Origin: Pseudomonas triclosanedens
Lineage (GTDB): Bacteria > Pseudomonadota > Gammaproteobacteria > Pseudomonadales > Pseudomonadaceae
DNA: 64,000 bases
NCBI RefSeq assembly: GCF_026686735.1
Contig: NZ_CP113432.1
Span: 3,771,001 to 3,835,000, forward strand
Reading direction: 5' to 3'
The position numbers and the translations under genes are program-made. The notes under the pieces are model-generated. The model was given only the letters and a program-made list of their open reading frames with translations, searched no databases and was not told where the DNA came from. This document shows, in pieces, positions 62,539 to 64,000 of this stretch. The stretch's first letter is position 1. Each line of letters starts with the position of its first letter.

Positions 62539-63395
62539 GTTCGGGATTCCCCCAGGGCCTGCACCACTCCATCGCCGCGCCGGTGAACCGCCTGGTGGAC
62601 GATCTGGTGCTCAATTACGGCGACGGCCTGCGCCAGGTCTCCGACAGCCTGCTGCAATTGGTAGCCGGATTGGAGAGTGCATTGCGCGCCCTGCCCTGGT
62701 GGCTGCTGCTGGGGCTGCTCGGAGTGCTCGCCTGGCACGCCGGGCGCAACTGGAAGCGTGCGCTGGCGCTGGTGGCACTGCTGTTCCTGATCGGCGTGGT
62801 CGGTCTGTGGGACAAGCTGCTGCAGACCTGCGCGCTGGTGCTGGTCGCCACCGGCCTGTGCGTGCTGATCGGAATACCGTTCGGCGTGCTGCTGGCCTAT
62901 CGTCCGCTCGCCCGGCGGCTGCTGATGCCACTGCTGGACGTCATGCAGACCCTGCCCAGCTTCGTCTACCTGATCCCGGTGCTGATGCTGTTCGGCCTGG
63001 GCAAGGTGCCGGCAATCTTCGCCACGCTGATCTATGCGCTGCCGCCACTGGCGCGTCTCACCGATCTCGGCCTGCGCCAGGTCGACCCATCGGTGCGCGA
63101 GGCCGCGCGCTGCCTGGGCGCCACACGCTGGCAACGGCTACGGCGCATCGAGGTGCCGCTGGCGCTGCCGAGCATCATGGCCGGGCTCAACCAGACGGTG
63201 ATGATGTCGCTGTCGATGGTGGTAGTAGCGTCGATGATCGGCGCACGCGGACTGGGCGAGGATGTACTGGTCGGCATCCAGACGCTGGACGTGGGACGCG
63301 GGGTGGAGGCGGGTCTTGCGATCGTCGCCCTGGCGGTGGTCATTGACCGCGTGACACAGGGCTACGGCGCCCGGCGCGGCGATCCGCGCGCCTGA
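62535..63395 (+). CDS. ProW/OpuAB-type ABC transporter permease
   Basis: A 286-residue permease starting with GTG overlapping the upstream stop by four bases. It has six or so hydrophobic helices and the EAA loop REAARCLGATRWQRLRRIEVPLALPSIMAG. GARGLGEDVLVGIQTLDVGRGVEAGLAIVALAVVIDR is typical of ProW-like permeases for glycine betaine and related compounds. No ATP-binding gene follows, so a partner ATPase must be encoded elsewhere or the system is incomplete. Confidence 0.88.
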   Translation: MSSGFPQGLHHSIAAPVNRLVDDLVLNYGDGLRQVSDSLLQLVAGLESALRALPWWLLLGLLGVLAWHAGRNWKRALALVALLFLIGVVGLWDKLLQTCALVLVATGLCVLIGIPFGVLLAYRPLARRLLMPLLDVMQTLPSFVYLIPVLMLFGLGKVPAIFATLIYALPPLARLTDLGLRQVDPSVREAARCLGATRWQRLRRIEVPLALPSIMAGLNQTVMMSLSMVVVASMIGARGLGEDVLVGIQTLDVGRGVEAGLAIVALAVVIDRVTQGYGARRGDPRA

Positions 63396-63408
63396 AGCGG
63401 GAAAGACA

Positions 63409-63443
63409 GTGGCCGTTACGGACGTCCTGTCCGCAACGGCCAC
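63409..63443 (+). terminator. stem-loop after the permease
   Basis: GTGGCCGTT (63409-63417) pairs with AACGGCCAC (63435-63443), and the inner ACGGAC and GTCCG blocks extend it. It is 13 bases after the permease stop and could end the transcript, though no T-run follows. Confidence 0.65.
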
Positions 63444-63540
63444 TTCGGATGTCCTCAGCAAAGGACACACGAATTGTAGGCCAATGGCCATCAATCTGGT
63501 TTCCCGCTGCTCCCGCACATGATTTCTGCACGAACATCTT

Positions 63541-64000
63541 TCAACAGGCGCCGATCTCCCGGCGAAGTTGTATGACCAGTGCGTCAACCTGGGCTTCTCT
63601 GCCCCGCCAGTCGTCCCGGCACTCGCCGCGATAGCCGCGCAATGCCAGCTCCAATGCCGCGCGATGTTCGGGCGGAAGTCGCGGCAGCGCCCACAGGGCC
63701 GCCTGGTCTTTCGGCTGGATAGTGTCGGTGGTCAGGGTCAACCACATGCGCGCCAAGGTGAGCAGCACATTGCGCTCGTCTCCACGCACGCCCACCATCA
63801 GGCGCGGCAGGTCATCGCGGATCGCCCGGCGCAGGTCCTGCGTGGGTACCGCCTGTAACAGCTCACGCAAGGGCGGCCCGTGCAGCGTCCGGCTCTCCTG
63901 CCAGGCGCTGGCCAGCAGCACGGCGACATCCGGGTCTGCTGCCGGCGGAGCGATCCGGCCGGCTTCGAGCCGCTCGCGCAGCCACTCGCCGAACTGCAAC
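63541..64000 (-). CDS. AadA-like aminoglycoside adenylyltransferase, C-terminal part
   Basis: This is the C-terminal ~150 residues of a protein that runs past the window end. The segment RDDLPRLMVGVRGDERNVLLTLARMWLTLTTDTIQPKDQAALWALPRLPPEHRAALELALRGYRG matches the helical C-terminal domain (DUF4111) of streptomycin 3''-adenylyltransferases (AadA), including the TLARMW and KDQAALWAL motifs. The nucleotidyltransferase core (GSxxxG, DxD) lies outside. In a Pseudomonas chromosome it is probably an intrinsic aadA-like gene rather than an integron cassette, since no integron features are near. Confidence 0.8.
   Translation of the reverse strand, partial: LQFGEWLRERLEAGRIAPPAADPDVAVLLASAWQESRTLHGPPLRELLQAVPTQDLRRAIRDDLPRLMVGVRGDERNVLLTLARMWLTLTTDTIQPKDQAALWALPRLPPEHRAALELALRGYRGECRDDWRGREAQVDALVIQLRREIGAC

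Noticed and set aside
63541..64000. Integron cassette carrying aadA
   Set aside because: No attC-like repeat, integrase or other cassette is visible, and base composition matches the surroundings.

Overview
The window looks like a chromosomal stretch of a high-GC Pseudomonas, most likely from the P. aeruginosa / P. citronellolis / P. nitroreducens side of the genus. Signs are GC-rich codon usage throughout, REP-type repeats built on GTAGGAGCGGACT arms, a p-cresol (pch) operon in the Pseudomonas order, and many TonB/ECF, AraC and LysR genes. I saw no rRNA, convincing tRNA, IS element, prophage or CRISPR. The content is mostly accessory catabolism, uptake and regulation, with a few conserved genes (rlhA, cobB, csp, paiB) in the middle.

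Layout. 1-8050 is a sulfur-scavenging island: the tail of a MetI-type permease, a MetQ-type binding protein, two tandem SfnB-family flavin enzymes, a DszA/NtaA-type monooxygenase, a second MetQ, then metN and metI, followed by a convergent small tatA. 8390-15853 is a p-cresol / 4-alkylphenol module: a sigma54 activator (XylR/DmpR type), a MetA/SphA-type barrel protein, and pchA-pchC-pchX-pchF. Two sigma54-like promoters with a shared upstream element flank the activator. 15974-29157 holds small enzymes (VOC, hydrolase, GST, GNAT, thioredoxin-like, SH3/YgiM-like, HD, LysR-SDR, DUF1254). It also contains a 953-residue four-module protein: peptidoglycan-binding-like, GH19-like, papain-like and alpha/beta hydrolase.

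29180-39490 contains a DUF1302/DUF1329 pair between two AraC regulators, an isochorismatase-LysR pair, and a convergent operon of YcaC-like hydrolase, ABM-membrane protein and amidohydrolase. 39957-48659 holds rlhA, paiB, two diguanylate cyclases (the second coupled to a sirtuin), a lipoprotein and an epoxide-hydrolase-like protein. 48757-54922 has a cold-shock gene, an otsB-GH15-otsA trehalose operon and an APC permease. 55107-63395 is an ECF sigma / FecR / TonB-receptor locus with a desaturase-family enzyme, a PhnD-like protein, and an OpuAC-type binding protein with a ProW-type permease but no ATPase. The window closes inside an AadA-like gene.

Most interesting points: (1) identical, identically spaced sequence blocks upstream of the desaturase-PhnD pair and of the TonB receptor, which suggest one ECF regulon; (2) PchF has no signal peptide while PchX has a Tat signal and a tatA lies just upstream, suggesting Tat co-export; (3) the four-module wall/protein/ester hydrolase fusion. 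These rest on reading motifs by eye; no database search was run.
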